A stretch of DNA of 64,000 nucleotides from Paenibacillus kribbensis (GCF_002240415.1 NZ_CP020028.1:970001-1034000), one strand, 5' to 3'; positions 17,584 through 26,872 are shown, numbered from the stretch's first letter. Numbers and translations: made by a program. The notes: generated by a model from the letters alone, not told the origin.

Positions 17584-19164
17584 ATGAGTAAAACGACAGA
17601 TATACTTCAACAGGAAGTTGACAAACGGCGCACGTTTGCGATTATTTCTCACCCGGATGCGGGGAAAACGACATTGACGGAAAAGCTGCTGCTGTTCGGG
17701 GGCGCAATTCGTCTTGCAGGTACAGTCAAAGCGCGTAAAGCAAGCAAGCATGCGACGAGTGACTGGATGGAAATTGAAAAGCAGCGGGGAATTTCGGTTA
17801 CATCCTCGGTTATGCAATTTGATTATATGGGACATCGTATTAATATTCTGGATACCCCGGGTCACCAGGATTTCAGTGAAGATACGTATCGCACGTTGAC
17901 GGCCGCAGATAGCGCGGTCATGCTGATTGACGTGGCGAAAGGTGTGGAAGCGCAAACGATCAAGCTGTTTCAAGTTTGTGCGAAGCGTGGAATTCCAATT
18001 TTCACATTCATTAACAAGCTGGACCGTGAGGGACGCAGCCCCTTTGATCTGATGGAAGAACTGGAGCAGGTGCTTGGTATCCGTTCGGTTCCTATGAACT
18101 GGCCGATTGGAACAGGGCGGGATCTGTGCGGTGTCTACGACCGTGTCAAAAATCAGGTCGAGTTGTTTCAGGGAGACGATCATTCCACGATTAAGGTACA
18201 AAAAGTGGAGGATTATAATGATTCGATTATTCGCGAAATGGCGGGTGAATATCTGCATGACCAATTGTGTCAGGATTTGGAGCTGCTTGATGTAGCGGGC
18301 GATCCTTTTGACATGGAGAAAGTACAGCGCGGAGAATTAACACCTGTATTCTTTGGTAGTGCGATCAATAATTTTGGTGTGCAAACATTCCTGGAAAACT
18401 TTCTCCAGCTTGCTCCCAAACCGGAGCCGCGTCGTAGCACAGCGGGGGAAATCGAGCCAACGAACGAGAAATTTACCGGCTATGTATTTAAAATTCAAGC
18501 TAACATGAACCCGGCTCACCGTGACCGTATCGCATTTTTGCGCATCGTGTCTGGTAAGTTCCAACGCGGGATGAGTGTTAAGCATGTACGCATGGGCAAA
18601 GAGATTAAGCTGTCCCAACCGCAGCAGTTTCTGGCACAGGATCGTGATATTGTCGAGGAAGCTTTCCCGGGCGATATTATTGGATTGTTTGATCCGGGCA
18701 TTTTCCGGATTGGCGATTCACTCAGTCAAGGCAGCGAGATCGTATTTGATGAATTGCCGACCTTCTCGCCTGAAATCTTTGCCAAGGTTACTGTGAAAAA
18801 TGCCTTGAAGCACAAGCAGTATCAGAAGGGGATTGATCAGCTAACCGAGGAAGGTACGATTCAGGTGTTCCATACGGTGAGCTTCGACGATACGCTATTG
18901 GGTGTAGTCGGCCAACTGCAATTTGAAGTATTTGAATATCGCATGAAGGGCGAATACGGAGTAGACGTACAGCTCCAGCGTATGCCGTTCCAATTTGCAC
19001 GCTGGATCGTGGATGAGCAGATTGATCCGAGCAAGTTCCGTATTAACTCTACGCTGGTAAAAGATAAAAAAGGCAATTATGTCGCCTTGTTCGAAAACGA
19101 GTATGCCATGCGTACCGCTATGGAGAAAAATCCGTCAGCCAAGTTTTTGGAGATGGCTCCATAA
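17584..19164 (+). CDS. prfC: Peptide chain release factor 3
   Basis: RF3 is a translational GTPase that removes RF1/RF2 from the ribosome after peptide release. The G-domain motifs are G1 'HPDAGKTT', the switch segment 'KQRGISVTSSV', G3 'DTPGHQDF' and G4 'NKLD'. The RF3-specific 'RTFAIISHPDAGKTTLTEKL' start and the later 'MNWPIGTG' segment set it apart from EF-G and tetracycline-resistance proteins. Length from the ATG at 17584 is 526, the normal size. That ATG has AAGGGA eight bases upstream; the open frame extends to 17488. A -10-like 'tataat' is visible near 17401. It is monocistronic. Confidence 0.95.
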   Translation: MSKTTDILQQEVDKRRTFAIISHPDAGKTTLTEKLLLFGGAIRLAGTVKARKASKHATSDWMEIEKQRGISVTSSVMQFDYMGHRINILDTPGHQDFSEDTYRTLTAADSAVMLIDVAKGVEAQTIKLFQVCAKRGIPIFTFINKLDREGRSPFDLMEELEQVLGIRSVPMNWPIGTGRDLCGVYDRVKNQVELFQGDDHSTIKVQKVEDYNDSIIREMAGEYLHDQLCQDLELLDVAGDPFDMEKVQRGELTPVFFGSAINNFGVQTFLENFLQLAPKPEPRRSTAGEIEPTNEKFTGYVFKIQANMNPAHRDRIAFLRIVSGKFQRGMSVKHVRMGKEIKLSQPQQFLAQDRDIVEEAFPGDIIGLFDPGIFRIGDSLSQGSEIVFDELPTFSPEIFAKVTVKNALKHKQYQKGIDQLTEEGTIQVFHTVSFDDTLLGVVGQLQFEVFEYRMKGEYGVDVQLQRMPFQFARWIVDEQIDPSKFRINSTLVKDKKGNYVALFENEYAMRTAMEKNPSAKFLEMAP

Positions 19165-19215
19165 GGTTTAATCACAATCGCAGACTGATCTCTGCCATTT
19201 TGATCTACACAACGA

Positions 19216-19256
19216 ATAGTCCACTCAAGGTTACGGCGAGTGGACTATTGTCATTT
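19216..19256 (+). terminator. Terminator after prfC
   Basis: The perfect 11-bp stem atagtccactc/gagtggactat is followed by 'tgtcatttt'. Confidence 0.8.
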
Positions 19257-19316
19257 TCGGATAAGAGCAGAATCATGGGCACGGCTGGACATAAACAAGA
19301 ACTTGCACAGTAGGAA

Positions 19317-19550
19317 CTAGGTTAATGGAACGGGTTTGATTTTATCAATTTGTTCATGCGCCAAATGGACGAACTCCTGCTGCTGGTTTGGGCTCATTTG
19401 CTTCCAGGCGACTTCAAGAATGACACCCAATCCAGGCAAAGCGGCCTCTGGTCCATCCACTGACCCCATAATCATATCTGTAAGATCAGCTTCTGATTTG
19501 CCGTGAACTTTGTGAACAATCGCTTGTCGTAAATCCAGTGTAATGGGCAT
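19317..19550 (-). CDS. sspI: SspI-like small acid-soluble spore protein
   Basis: The 77-residue product contains 'LDLRQAIVHKVHGKSEADLT' and 'PGLGVILEVAWKQMS', which align with B. subtilis SspI, a minor SASP made in the forespore. The ATG at 19550 has GGGAGG six bases upstream; the frame is open to 19646 without a start signal. Expression by the forespore sigma factor G is expected from the family; I did not find a clear sigma-G promoter by eye. It is a single gene, convergent with prfC. Confidence 0.88.
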   Translation of the reverse strand: MPITLDLRQAIVHKVHGKSEADLTDMIMGSVDGPEAALPGLGVILEVAWKQMSPNQQQEFVHLAHEQIDKIKPVPLT

Positions 19551-19714
19551 GTGTACCTCCCGTAGGTTTGTAGTAGTTATCAGGTGTATTATGGCTTGTG
19601 CTACAGCCGGGTATACATGAAGAAGCATTTGGCATAAGCATGTCAAAATTTATGTTTATGGCGTGTTATGCTATACTATGACGGACAGAATGGTAATCGG
19701 GAGGTTAAGAAGGA

Positions 19715-20377
19715 ATGGCAAAAAAACAGTATGCGGTTATTGGCATGGGGCGTTTTGGTTCCAGTATCGCCACCGCACTGAGTGAGATGGGGTTTGATGT
19801 ACTGGCTATTGATTCGGACGAGCAGCGCACACAGGAGATGTCAAATATTGTGACGCATGCCGTGTCTGCCGATTCGACGGATGAGGAAGCGCTGCGAGCG
19901 CTGGGTATTCGTAATTTTGACGTGATTGTAGTCGCGATTGGCGAAGATATTCAAGCCAGTATTCTGACGACATTGATCCTTAAGGACATGGGTGTACCGG
20001 CTCTAGTGGTCAAAGCGCAAAATGAACTACACGGGAAAGTGCTGCACAAGATTGGGGCAGATAAAGTCGTTTATCCTGAGCGGGATATGGGGCTGCGGGT
20101 AGCCCATCATTTGACCTCTCCCAATATTTTGGATTATATCGAGCTGTCCAAGGACTATAGTATTCTGGAGATGAAAGCTGCCGATTCCATGATTGGAAAA
20201 AATCTCAAGGAGCTCGATATACGCGCACGCTTCGGCTGCAATGTGATGGCGATTCGCAGAAATCAGGAGATGAACATCTCGCCTTATGCGGAAGATCGCC
20301 TGGAATCGGGGGATGTGCTGATCATTGTGGGCCATAAAGATGACCTGACCAAGCTGGAGCTGGCTTTTGCTGCATAG
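19715..20377 (+). CDS. KtrA/TrkA-like potassium-channel regulatory subunit (RCK)
   Basis: The 220-residue protein has an RCK_N Rossmann domain with 'VIGMGRFGSSIATALSEMG' (residues 8-26), an acidic residue ending the second strand ('LAIDSDEQR'), and an RCK_C domain from about residue 135 ('GKNLKELDIRARFG', 'GDVLIIVG'). Such subunits gate Ktr/Trk potassium uptake in response to ATP/ADP or NAD(H), and RCK_C often binds c-di-AMP. No KtrB-type channel gene is adjacent, as in B. subtilis ktrC. Ribosome-binding site GGGAGG is present. Confidence 0.9.
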   Translation: MAKKQYAVIGMGRFGSSIATALSEMGFDVLAIDSDEQRTQEMSNIVTHAVSADSTDEEALRALGIRNFDVIVVAIGEDIQASILTTLILKDMGVPALVVKAQNELHGKVLHKIGADKVVYPERDMGLRVAHHLTSPNILDYIELSKDYSILEMKAADSMIGKNLKELDIRARFGCNVMAIRRNQEMNISPYAEDRLESGDVLIIVGHKDDLTKLELAFAA

Positions 20378-20442
20378 CAGAGGCTTGGTATTTAAGCACA
20401 AGTGAAGCTTCATTTATTTTTAAAGAAACGGACGGATAACGT

Positions 20443-21237
20443 ATGGAAATCATTTCACCGAACAATGCCCGTGTAAAAGAATGGGCGCAACTGCTGGAGA
20501 AAAAGCATCGCACCCGGCAGCATAAATATATTGTCGAGGGTATTCATCTGGTGCAGGAAGCGCTGCGTTCAGACGCGGCTGTTGAAAGCGTCGCTTATGA
20601 TTTGGACAAGGGCATTCCCGCTGAGCTGAATGGCCTGGACCAAGCTGACCAGCCGGTGGAATGGATTCCCGTGTCGGCGGCGGTCATTGCCAAATGCACC
20701 GACACGAAGACGCCACAGTCCGTCTTCGCCATCGTGCGTAAGGAGGAGCGCAGCGCATTCGCGGCACTGCTGGAGCAGCCAAATGCGCTGGTGATGGTGC
20801 TTGACGGGGTGCAGGACCCCGGCAATGTAGGCACCATCATCCGCAGTGCGGACGCCGCCGGAGCCGCAGGCGTTATTCTGGGTCATGGCTGCGCCGACCT
20901 GTACAACCCCAAAACGATCCGCTCCACCATGGGATCGTTGTTTCACCTGCCCGTGATCGAGGGCAGCCTGGAGGAGCTGTTGCCGCAGGCTCAAAGCAAG
21001 GGAGCCCGCTTGATCAGCACCTCGCTGGATGCGAGCCTGTCATGCTATGCCGTGGATTTGCGTGGTTCCACATGGCTCGTGATTGGCAACGAGGGCCAAG
21101 GCATTTCCGATGCCACCGCACGCAGTGTCAATGAATCGGTATTCATCCCGATGCAAGGGCAAGCAGAATCGCTAAATGCAGCGATGGCTTCTACGGTGCT
21201 ATTATTTGAGGCGATGAGGCAGCGGAGCCATAGCTAA
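20443..21237 (+). CDS. SpoU/TrmH-family RNA 2'-O-methyltransferase
   Basis: The 264-residue protein has an N-terminal substrate-binding domain ('HKYIVEGIHLVQEAL') and a C-terminal SPOUT knot: motif 1 'DPGNVGTIIRSADAAGA', motif 2 'LVIGNEGQGIS' and motif 3 'IPMQGQAESLNAAMASTVLL'. These fix it as a TrmH/RlmB-type enzyme that methylates a ribose in rRNA or tRNA. It resembles B. subtilis YsgA; the exact target is unknown. The coding sequence is visibly more GC-rich from 20550 to 21100 than its neighbours. It lies 65 bases after the RCK gene and may be co-transcribed. Confidence 0.9.
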   Translation: MEIISPNNARVKEWAQLLEKKHRTRQHKYIVEGIHLVQEALRSDAAVESVAYDLDKGIPAELNGLDQADQPVEWIPVSAAVIAKCTDTKTPQSVFAIVRKEERSAFAALLEQPNALVMVLDGVQDPGNVGTIIRSADAAGAAGVILGHGCADLYNPKTIRSTMGSLFHLPVIEGSLEELLPQAQSKGARLISTSLDASLSCYAVDLRGSTWLVIGNEGQGISDATARSVNESVFIPMQGQAESLNAAMASTVLLFEAMRQRSHS

Positions 21238-21270
21238 ATCCACATAAGATGTGTGGTTTATAACATCAAT

Positions 21271-21321
21271 TGAGACTAATTATATTGTCAAATGAGACTA
21301 TTTATATCATTTAAATGAGAC
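21271..21321. repeat. Three direct repeats of TGAGAC spaced 22-23 bp
   Basis: Copies of '(a)tgagac' begin at about 21271, 21293 and 21316, separated by A/T-rich spacers. Regular spacing of about two helical turns suggests a protein-binding array or the remains of an insertion-sequence end. They lie between an intact methyltransferase and a truncated exporter. Confidence 0.5.
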
Positions 21322-21492
21322 AGTGAATAACCCCGCAGACCCAGTAAGGGCGGGATAAAGGTTAAGTAAATACAAAATCATCTGTTAATGATTGATCTAA
21401 GTTTTCTTATTTTATGGTGAAAAAAGACGGCCATCACGGTATTAAATACCAATGAAAGCTCGTTCACCTTGATATTATGAATTAACTCGAAT

Positions 21493-22412
21493 TTATCTTT
21501 TTATTCTCGGCAGAAGTGTCGCCGGAATTAGAGCCAGTGCAGAGAAGGCAATCGACCAGATAAACACATGATCGAACGCAACAGCTACAGCTGTCGGGTC
21601 ATGTGACATGACAGAATTAAACTCGTTCTGCAAAATAATAGCGATAACCGATGAGCCAAAGGCGCCGCCGATTTGCTGCATAATACGAGTGGTGCTGCTG
21701 GCATGCGGGATTTGCTTCGAAGACAGGCCAATATACGCGGAAGCCATGACCGGCAGAAACACAGCCCCTAATCCTGCCCCCCGCACGATCAATGCTGCGC
21801 TCAAATAATAATAGCTCGTATCCGCGCTAAGTTGTGTAAATGGCCATGTTCCAAGCAAGGTAAGCATGGTTCCGACAAGAACGACGGGTCTCGAACCGAT
21901 CTGATCCGTTAGTTTGCCAGCAAGCGATCTTGTCAGCAGCATCCCGACCCCTTGCGGCACGAGCAGCAGACCGGATATAAGCACGGATTCGCCGCGGACT
22001 TGTTGGAAATATAACGGCAGCAGAAGCATCGCCCCGTAGGTGGTCAGGCCGGATAAAAAGAGCAGTGTCGTGGATACGGCTAAAGAACGCACCCGGAACA
22101 GCCTAACATCAAGCAACGCTTCGTGTCCTTTGCGAAACGCATAAACGACAAACACAGCCAAAAGTGCTAAACCCGCTAAAACGGGAACGAGAACCGCGAC
22201 ATGGCCGAAACCGTGGTTGGAGCTTACTTCTCCAAGACCGCAAATAATGAGAACGATGGCCGGGGAAAGCAGCATCAGTCCCAACAGATCCAGCCGCAAC
22301 GTTCGGGTTCCGCGCTCTTCATTGGGCAGCCCATTCCACGCCATAATGATGGCAACGATGCAGAGTGGAATATTTACCAGGAATATCCATCTCCAGTTCA
22401 GATGATTAATGA
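21493..22412 (-). pseudogene. DHA2-family MFS exporter, N-terminal part deleted
   Basis: The longest ATG frame (from 22344) gives 283 residues, but the reading frame and homology continue upstream through 'NWRWIFLVNIPLCIVAIIMA', the conserved segment after helix 6 of EmrB/LfrA-type exporters. Homology stops abruptly near 22412, where a plus-strand ABC ATPase remnant begins. About the first six of 14 helices, including motif A, are gone. The remaining part has the helices and 'GRPVVLVGTML'-like loop expected of helices 7-14. It is likely inactive. Confidence 0.82.
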
Positions 22413-23199
22413 TGAGGCTGGTTTCTTTCCATTATCCGAACGGTACAAAAGCAGTAGATCATATCTCGATGTCCTTCCAGGCAGGGGAAAAGGTAGCCAT
22501 TATTGGACAAAACGGAGTCGGGAAGACAACCGCCGTCAAGCTGATGAACGGACTTTTGAAGCCGTCATCAGGGACCGTCATCGTCGATGGATGGGATACG
22601 AAAGATCACACAACCGCTCAAATTTCTTCGAAGGTCGGATACGTTTTTCAAAATCCCGATGATCAGCTGTTCCATGAGACTACGAAGAGGTTGCGTTCAG
22701 CACGCGACACCTCAAGGTTGATGTTGCAGAGGCCAAGAGAATGACCGCCACGGCGCTGGAGCTGGCAGGACCGACGGAATATGCGACTCTACATCCTTAC
22801 AGTCTTCCTTATTCGATGCGTAAGTTTGTCACCATTGCAGCGGTTATCGCGATGCAGAGCAAGGTCATTATTCTGGATGAGCCAACCGCAGGGCAGGATC
22901 GTCGTTCATTGGACCGACTGACTCGCATCATTGATTATCTTACACAGGAAGGTAAAACAGTCATCACAATTATACATGATATGGCTTATGTGGCGAATCA
23001 TTTCAAACGGGTTGTTCTCATGGCGAACCGACATGTCATTTCGGACAGCACCGCTGGGGAAATCTTTTGGCAGCCTGCTCTGATGCAGGAAAGCCATATT
23101 CAGGCTCCGCCTGTAAGTCAACTGGCGTCTGCATTACATTGGCCTGGCCAGATTGTGACGGTGGACGAGTTTGTGGAGTACGGTAGAAGGCAGTCCTAG
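22409..23199 (+). pseudogene. EcfA/YkoD-type ABC ATPase, 5'-truncated and frameshifted
   Basis: The first part (22409 to about 22682) contains 'VSFHYPNGTKAVDHISMSFQ', Walker A 'GQNGVGKTT' and 'VGYVFQNPDDQLFHET'. The second part continues in another frame: 'YEEVAFSTRHLKVDVAEAKR', signature region 'LPYSMRKFVTIAA', Walker B 'VIILDEPTAGQD' and H-loop 'TIIHD'. One base lost near 22680 ('catgagactacgaag') explains the shift. The N-terminus also lacks the first strand. The family drives energy-coupling-factor vitamin uptake (for example YkoD in hydroxymethylpyrimidine transport). No partner permease is present, so this is a relic. Confidence 0.85.
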
Positions 23200-23294
23200 A
23201 GAAGCTATCTGCTTCGGCAGCCAAAAAGCGAAGTATAATATATATATGGTTTTTGACTAAAAATGATCAAGACCTAAACTTAAGAAAATCAAAT

Positions 23295-23343
23295 AAAGGG
23301 TTCAACATATTATGCATGGCTAATATGCTGAACCCTTTTGTGT
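23295..23343. terminator. Bidirectional terminator
   Basis: An 18-bp perfect stem (arms at 23295-23312 and 23321-23338, core aaagggttcaa/ttgaaccc-type) carries an A-rich left flank and T-rich right flank. It lies between the ABC remnant and the convergent monooxygenase gene. Confidence 0.85.
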
Positions 23344-23409
23344 TTACTGTACACGCAATTACGTTTTTTTGGCGGTTTATTGCTATCGTGCCCGTTTGTT
23401 TAACAAAAA

Positions 23410-23712
23410 CTAGATTCCTTTTCCGCCTTGCGGGCGAAGTTTAATTTGCTCTATACCAGCAATGAGCGGCCTTGCTCTCTGGATGAGTACTTTGGCTTCG
23501 TCTAAAGACAATGATGCTTGATGAGTTGAAGGATCACTCCATATTTCCGTTACCCAAATGCTATTAGAGTCATTCTCAGGAATATTTACGACATATAGAT
23601 CGCAACCTTCAACTGATTCCATACCACTTGCAGCTTCCAACAGCATTTCAATCAGAGTGTCACGTTGACCTTCGTGAGCGATGAATTTTGTATACAAACC
23701 AAATTTGTTCAT
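23410..23712 (-). CDS. Antibiotic biosynthesis monooxygenase (ABM) domain protein
   Basis: The 100-residue protein is a single dimeric alpha-beta barrel domain: 'FGLYTKFIAHEGQRDTLIEM' opens it, and 'VEGCDLYVVNIPENDSNSIW' with 'VTEIWSDPSTHQASLS' are the classic ABM central strand and helix. Members act as cofactor-free quinol monooxygenases (YgiN-like) or haem-degrading enzymes. The Asn-Trp-His triad of IsdG haem oxygenases is not evident. It is a single gene; the name does not imply antibiotic synthesis here. Confidence 0.82.
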   Translation of the reverse strand: MNKFGLYTKFIAHEGQRDTLIEMLLEAASGMESVEGCDLYVVNIPENDSNSIWVTEIWSDPSTHQASLSLDEAKVLIQRARPLIAGIEQIKLRPQGGKGI

Positions 23713-23769
23713 ACCTTATTTCCCCTTTTTATCGTATTATCAATACTGTATTCCATCCTCCTTCTTGTC

Positions 23770-23928
23770 TCAAGATGTCTCGAAGAGGAATTCTGTGATG
23801 GGGAGTCCTGGCTTATTTGAGAGCGTAAGGTAAATAACACCATATCGGCTGTGCCATGTACACCACGCCAAATAGTATCTTCCGCTTAAAGGAATCGGAT
23901 TATTCTTGCTGCAATATTCAGCCTGCAT
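23770..23928 (-). CDS. Doubtful 52-residue ORF
   Basis: The frame runs from ATG 23928 to TGA 23770 and encodes a peptide containing 'GRYYLAWCTWHSRYGVIYLT'. AGGGAG abuts the start codon with no spacer, so translation would be poor. The composition, rich in Tyr and Trp with plausible alternating strands, suggests it may be the C-terminus of a lost gene. I do not recognise it. Confidence 0.22.
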   Translation of the reverse strand: MQAEYCSKNNPIPLSGRYYLAWCTWHSRYGVIYLTLSNKPGLPITEFLFETS

Positions 23929-24058
23929 CTCCCTTTAAATAAGATTTTACTGTATGTGAGTATAAAAGGGAACGTTCGTTCTTTATTTCGGTTCGCCTTG
24001 CTATTTATAATAAGCAGCTACCTTGTGACTCTGCACGTCCACGCCTCGCCTTCATTAT

Positions 24059-24093
24059 GAAAAGCCCAACCTTATCCGGTATGGGCTTTTGTT
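24059..24093. terminator. Terminator-like hairpin
   Basis: The arms 'aaaagccca' and 'tgggctttt' enclose a 13-base loop. It is symmetric enough to act in both directions. On the minus strand it lies about 75 bases past the glycosidase stop codon, and could end the PTS-glycosidase operon. Confidence 0.65.
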
Positions 24094-24165
24094 ATGCCTA
24101 TAATTGTAGACGGGTTGTAGACATCAGCTTTTAGGAGCAGCCGATTACCTTGAACCATTCATCGG

Positions 24166-25446
24166 TTACTTTCTAATGCCGATGAGCAGGACATCCGCTT
24201 CGAAATCATGCATATCGATGGTCGTGATTTGCTCTTGCACAGAGATTGAAGTTGTGCCAAAACGACGATTCTCCAGGTCAATGACCGTAAAATTGTATTC
24301 ACTAAGATCTGCGTCCAGCTTCAACACCGTGTTGACTGGAACGTAGATGGCGACCTTTGTGTAATCTGCGGTTACAGCCGCACGGATTTCTTCCGTATTT
24401 TTAAGCACAATGTTCCAAGGCTGCATATCCGTAAGTCCGTATATCCCGAAGAGCCATTTGGCCAATCCATAATCCCATGCCCCTTCAAATTTAAGAGCAG
24501 ACTGCCAATCATATGGACTGTCGAATCCCTCCCCGGTTACACCGAACTTTTTGCCTTTCCGATGCCAGCTCCAAATGCCGTGGGCTCCGTAGGTTATGCC
24601 AGCAGAGGCTCCGGACAGAAGGCTTTGCCAGGCTGCCTTACGAACATCGGCGCGGGTGAAGCGGCCATAGACTTTCCGACTGTAGCCCATCTGCTCATAG
24701 CAGGGCTCCGAGTTGAGGACTGGCCGGGTGACAGTCTTATTATAGAAGTCCAGTGCGAGCGTGTAAGCCGTTGGTTGAAATTGTGAATTATGTCCCGACT
24801 GGTACATGTAAAAATCCAAATGGGGATCATCGATAAATTCCTCTGGGAGTACCGCTAATCTTCCTTGAATATGCAGAGTGGTCAGGCACTGCGGACTGTG
24901 CTGCTTTACGGTATGAAGAGCGATCCGGTAATATTGGTTGGCGCGCTCGGAAGGGAAGTCGGTGTCACCGCTTATAATATAAATAGGGTAGAATTTGGAG
25001 AACCGATCGGCAGCATAACGCACATAAGGTTCCACTGCCTCAAGCGGCATTTTTTTCTCCTCACGAAGCTTGGCGGCCCACGTATCCGGGATATAATTAC
25101 ACCACAATAGGACCAGTGCAGGAACAAAGCCTCTGCTTACCGCCATCTCTATCATCGTCTCAGCTCTGGTAAAGTATTCTTCGTTCAGCGTATAGAAATC
25201 GTAGCTGCCATCCTCGGCACGTGCGAACGGTTCGCAGCTCAAATCGCTGCCGCTTGCATCCCACTGGCGCAACAAATTGATTTGCAGGACATTGAATCCC
25301 TGACTTTTCCGGTAATCCAGATAATAGGCCCATTCCTCCAGTGTAATATTGGTAAACGCGCTCCAAACCGTATCGGCCAGATAAAAAAAGGGAGTACCTT
25401 CATTCATAAAATAACGTTTGTTCTCAGCGATGCTCAGTTTAATCAA
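24166..25446 (-). CDS. DUF4038 (apiosidase-like) glycoside hydrolase
   Basis: The 426-residue intracellular protein has no signal peptide. It starts 'NKRYFMNEGTPFFYLADTVW' and shows the 'ITLEEWAYYLDYRKSQGFNV' helix, a pattern typical of DUF4038 TIM-barrel glycosidases. 'YIISGDTDFP' may hold one catalytic acid and 'PVLNSEPCYE' a second. A small C-terminal beta domain follows residue 340. It is the last gene of a minus-strand operon with a Lac-family PTS, so it probably cleaves a phosphorylated or imported plant oligosaccharide. The specific sugar is unknown. Most relatives I know of are secreted or polymer-acting, so a PTS linkage is unusual. Confidence 0.78.
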   Translation of the reverse strand: MIKLSIAENKRYFMNEGTPFFYLADTVWSAFTNITLEEWAYYLDYRKSQGFNVLQINLLRQWDASGSDLSCEPFARAEDGSYDFYTLNEEYFTRAETMIEMAVSRGFVPALVLLWCNYIPDTWAAKLREEKKMPLEAVEPYVRYAADRFSKFYPIYIISGDTDFPSERANQYYRIALHTVKQHSPQCLTTLHIQGRLAVLPEEFIDDPHLDFYMYQSGHNSQFQPTAYTLALDFYNKTVTRPVLNSEPCYEQMGYSRKVYGRFTRADVRKAAWQSLLSGASAGITYGAHGIWSWHRKGKKFGVTGEGFDSPYDWQSALKFEGAWDYGLAKWLFGIYGLTDMQPWNIVLKNTEEIRAAVTADYTKVAIYVPVNTVLKLDADLSEYNFTVIDLENRRFGTTSISVQEQITTIDMHDFEADVLLIGIRK

Positions 25447-25473
25447 AAGTTTCCTCTCCTAACGGTTGTAATG

Positions 25474-25509
25474 GCAGAAACGGCGACCGTTGCCGTCCGC
25501 CGTTTCTGC
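25474..25509. terminator. Hairpin between PTS IIC and glycosidase genes
   Basis: The perfect 12-bp stem gcagaaacggcg/cgccgtttctgc has a T tract only on the plus-strand side. For the minus-strand operon it would be an intercistronic stem, perhaps limiting read-through or protecting the IIC message. Confidence 0.65.
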
Positions 25510-25519
25510 TTTTTTTCTA

Positions 25520-26824
25520 TTATGAGATGACAGGACTTGCTGCGGTTTCACTCGCTTGCTGTTGTTCCAATTGCTCCTGCGCTTCGCGTTCCTTATTCAG
25601 AGCCTGTTTATCCAGCGCTCTAAAGAACGGATAGTAGATCAGCATACTGATCGGGATGAGCACCAGTTGTGCGGCGGCCAGTCTCCAGCTGCCCTCAATG
25701 AAGCCCAGAGCAAAGATAGGGGTGCCGAAAGCCGGGTAAATCCCGATGGGTGCCGGCAACAAGCCGATGTTGGTGCCAATATAGCCGAGTACTGCACAAA
25801 TGATAGGAGTAACGACAAACGGAATCGCCAGTAACGGGTTCAATACGATTGGAATCCCGAAAACCAGTGGCTCGTGAATCGAGAAAAAGGTACCCGGAAG
25901 ACCAAGCTTCCCGATTGTGCGAAGCTGTTTGCTCTTGGCCAGGAAAACCAACAGCAGGGCAAAGCCGAGCATCGGTGCATAATTGCAGTAGATATACCAA
26001 AAAGCCAGCCCGATAATGTTCGGAAGCGGAGTGCCTGCCTGGAAAGCGTCAAGGTTAGCCAGATCCAGACTCATCCAGATCGGTTTAACGATAGCGAGTG
26101 TAACAATTGCCCCGTGAATCCCGAACATCCACAAAGCCTGCATAATGATCAGCGCGACAATCAAAGCACCGAGCGATCCGCCCAATCCTTCCAGTGGTAC
26201 TTGGAGATAAGTGTAGATAAAATCGTGAACCGTACCGAACGGAGTCTGCATGAACAGACCAGCCACGATGACGAACACAAGGGCTACCAAGACGGCCGGG
26301 ATCAAACCTGAAAAGGTTTTGACAACGGTAGGCGGGACCCCGTCAGGCATTTTGATCGTCCAATTGCGGTCGACAATCCAAATATACAACCGTGCGGCAA
26401 TCAAGCCGACGAACATGGCGACGAACAATCCCTGTGCGCCGAGCCATTGAAGCGGCAAGGCCCGGACTTTATCAAAGGTCTCGACCGGTGTGACGATCAG
26501 AAAAGAGAGAAGGGCGGTTGCCGCTGGAACAAGGGGGTCCTTGTCAAAAGCTTGCGCCAGCCTGTAGGCTATAAAAAATACCGCATACAGAGCAATGATA
26601 CCCGTGGTCATCGTCGATGCCAACCCGATGATGCCCTTCACGGGTGCGATAAAGTTTTGATAAGGCTCCCAAGCAAGCGCAGAGAAGAGGGTTGCAAATG
26701 CCCCGATAATCAGAAAGGGAAGAGTGGACATCAGCCCGTTGGAAATTGCGCTCATGTAACGGTTTTGCTGAATTTTGCCCGCCACTTTTTGAAGCTTATG
26801 AGAGAATTTTTGTTGGTTGGCCAT
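25520..26824 (-). CDS. PTS EIIC, cellobiose/oligo-beta-glucoside (Lac family)
   Basis: The 434-residue membrane permease starts 'SHKLQKVAGKIQQNRYMSAI', typical of CelB/LicC, and has about ten hydrophobic segments. The conserved 'HEPLVFGIPIVLNPLLAIPF' (about residues 318-337) is the sugar-translocation signature of Lac-family EIIC. It carries the sugar across while EIIB phosphorylates it. The gene is 145 bases downstream of the EIIB gene, with a cre-like site in that gap, and 73 bases upstream of the glycosidase gene. Confidence 0.93.
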   Translation of the reverse strand: MANQQKFSHKLQKVAGKIQQNRYMSAISNGLMSTLPFLIIGAFATLFSALAWEPYQNFIAPVKGIIGLASTMTTGIIALYAVFFIAYRLAQAFDKDPLVPAATALLSFLIVTPVETFDKVRALPLQWLGAQGLFVAMFVGLIAARLYIWIVDRNWTIKMPDGVPPTVVKTFSGLIPAVLVALVFVIVAGLFMQTPFGTVHDFIYTYLQVPLEGLGGSLGALIVALIIMQALWMFGIHGAIVTLAIVKPIWMSLDLANLDAFQAGTPLPNIIGLAFWYIYCNYAPMLGFALLLVFLAKSKQLRTIGKLGLPGTFFSIHEPLVFGIPIVLNPLLAIPFVVTPIICAVLGYIGTNIGLLPAPIGIYPAFGTPIFALGFIEGSWRLAAAQLVLIPISMLIYYPFFRALDKQALNKEREAQEQLEQQQASETAASPVIS

Positions 26825-26872
26825 AGTTATTCAACTCCTGCTTTAGACTTTCATTCGCTTATATAATAAATG

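Larger units (their letters stand above)
23713..24165. other. Intergenic region, about 450 bases
   Basis: The region contains one short minus-strand reading frame (23770-23928) of doubtful status and a hairpin at 24059-24093. Nothing else was recognised. Confidence 0.4.

Noticed and set aside
22201..22662. Plus-strand 153-codon frame across the exporter/ATPase junction
   Set aside because: It is antisense to the exporter remnant and out of frame with the ATPase. It encodes an Arg/Gly-rich product with no family.
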